Source of the DNA: Pseudaminobacter sp040045035
GTDB taxonomy: Bacteria > Pseudomonadota > Alphaproteobacteria > Rhizobiales > Rhizobiaceae
Assembly (NCBI RefSeq): GCF_040045035.1
Contig: NZ_JBDZDS010000005.1
Location: 62,001-126,000 of the forward strand
Direction: 5' to 3'
Length of the DNA stretch: 64,000 bases
Positions 63,127-64,000 of the stretch are shown one piece after another; position 1 is the first letter of the stretch; each line of letters starts with the position of its first letter. A program made the translations under genes and the position numbers. Under the pieces are notes generated by a model. It saw only the letters and a list, made by a program, of their open reading frames with translations, was not told the origin of the DNA and made no database searches.

Positions 63127-63150
63127 AAACGCCCGGCCTGAGCCGGGCGT
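63127..63150 (-). terminator. Terminator of gap
   Basis: ACGCCCGGC, loop CTGA, GCCGGGCGT, 33 bp after the gap stop; on the minus strand TTCCGTTTCC follows, a weak T-tract. Confidence 0.6.
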
Positions 63151-63182
63151 CGAAGATACCAGGGCGACTGCCGCGGATCGGG

Positions 63183-64000
63183 TCAGGCGATGACCTTGCC
63201 GAGGGCGACGGCGGTGTCGGCCATGCGGTTGGAGAAGCCCCACTCGTTGTCGTACCAGGACATCACGCGCACGAGGTTGCCGTCGATCACCTTGGTCTGG
63301 TCGAGCGCGAAGGTGGACGAGGCCGGGTTGTGGTTGAGGTCGACCGAAACGAGCGGCTCCTCGGTGTAGGCGAGGATGCCCTTGAGCGGGCCGTCGGCGG
63401 CCGCCACCAGCACGGCGTTGACCTCGTCGACGGTGACCGGCTTCTTGGACACGAACTTGAAGTCGATGACCGAGACGTTCGGGGTCGGCACGCGGATCGA
63501 CACGCCGTCGAGCTTGCCCTTCAGTTCCGGCAGCACCAGGCCGACGGCCTTGGCCGCACCCGTCGAGGTCGGGATCATCGACATGGCCGCGGCGCGGGCG
63601 CGGTAGAGATCCTTGTGCATAGTGTCCAGCGTCGGCTGGTCGCCGGTATAGGCGTGCACGGTCGTCATGAAGCCCTTCTCGATGCCGAAGGCATTGTTGA
63701 GGACCATGGCCACCGGCGCCAGGCAGTTGGTGGTGCACGACGCGTTGGAAATGACGACGTGATCCTTGCAGATCTTGTCGTGGTTGACGCCGTAGACGAC
63801 GGTGAGGTCGGCGCCGTCGGCCGGAGCCGAGACGATGACGCGCTTGGCGCCGGCGGTGAGATGGGCGGAGGCCTTCTCCTTCGAGGTGAAGATGCCGGTG
63901 CACTCGAGCGCGATGTCGACGCCGAGTTCCGCGTGCGGCAGCTGCGCCGGATCCTTGATCGCGGTGACCTTGATCTTGTTCGAGCCGATGACGATGTGGT
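63183..64000 (-). CDS. gap: Glyceraldehyde-3-phosphate dehydrogenase (N-terminus outside window)
   Basis: 272 C-terminal residues of the type I enzyme. The catalytic Cys is in ASCTTNCLAP, the His in the following segment, and VHAYTGDQPTLD, RAAAMSMIPTSTGAAKA and SWYDNEWGFSNRMAD complete the family signature. The NAD-binding N-terminal part (about 60 residues) runs off the right edge. Confidence 0.95.
   Translation of the reverse strand, partial: HIVIGSNKIKVTAIKDPAQLPHAELGVDIALECTGIFTSKEKASAHLTAGAKRVIVSAPADGADLTVVYGVNHDKICKDHVVISNASCTTNCLAPVAMVLNNAFGIEKGFMTTVHAYTGDQPTLDTMHKDLYRARAAAMSMIPTSTGAAKAVGLVLPELKGKLDGVSIRVPTPNVSVIDFKFVSKKPVTVDEVNAVLVAAADGPLKGILAYTEEPLVSVDLNHNPASSTFALDQTKVIDGNLVRVMSWYDNEWGFSNRMADTAVALGKVIA

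Overview
The window looks like chromosome of an alphaproteobacterium of the order Hyphomicrobiales, closest in style to Mesorhizobium, Aminobacter or other Phyllobacteriaceae. The reasons are the high GC, core genes typical of that order (a GapR/DUF2312 protein, a TrcR/DUF1013 regulator, DUF1192, DUF1244, paired DUF465 genes, purE-purK, class I aldolase with pgk and gap), an IalB-family protein, and a rhizobial-type palindromic intergenic repeat. No rRNA, tRNA or CRISPR array was found.

Layout. 1-4.8 kb: a leftward ABC importer operon (ATPase, binding protein, two permeases) followed by a LacI-type regulator cut by the window edge. 4.8-33.7 kb: an accessory region with many broken genes (mcrC, integrase, methyltransferase, alkA, epoxide hydrolase, cytochrome P460 and XRE-regulator fragments). 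It holds (i) a winged-helix/TPR regulator divergent from a large autotransporter followed by an ialB-like gene, the autotransporter being split by a frameshift; (ii) an alkylation-repair block with ada, a truncated alkA, a truncated methyltransferase, and an intact ogt-type methyltransferase coupled to a damaged-DNA oxygenase; (iii) an MFS transporter; (iv) a ThDP enzyme with an AraC regulator; and (v) alpha/beta hydrolases, flavin and zinc-type reductases, an NmrA-like protein and SnoaL-like proteins around a LysR regulator. 33.8-64 kb: mostly compact core genome (gapR-like, DUF1244, N-formylglutamate amidohydrolase, DUF1036-pyk, rpmJ, purK-purE, DUF465 pair, two transporters, a MASE1-type histidine kinase, trcR, WYL regulator, propionyl-CoA synthetase, class I aldolase, pgk, a cation/proton antiporter and gap, the last cut by the window edge).

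The most interesting signal is a 24-bp element, core GATTTGAAnGCAAGGA followed by CGGAGTG, seen six times within 14.4-19.3 kb. Three copies lie 56-63 bp upstream of the starts of three Ada-family genes, and a fourth lies 60 bp upstream of a small unexplained plus-strand frame. Its core resembles the E. coli Ada-binding sequence as I recall it, so I infer an Ada regulon compacted into one locus, with two members now truncated. Other notable points are a 165-bp repeat with exact period in the autotransporter passenger, a perfect 15-bp inverted repeat inside its signal-peptide coding region, and a paired operator (CTGACA-N6-TGTCAG) around a WYL regulator locus.
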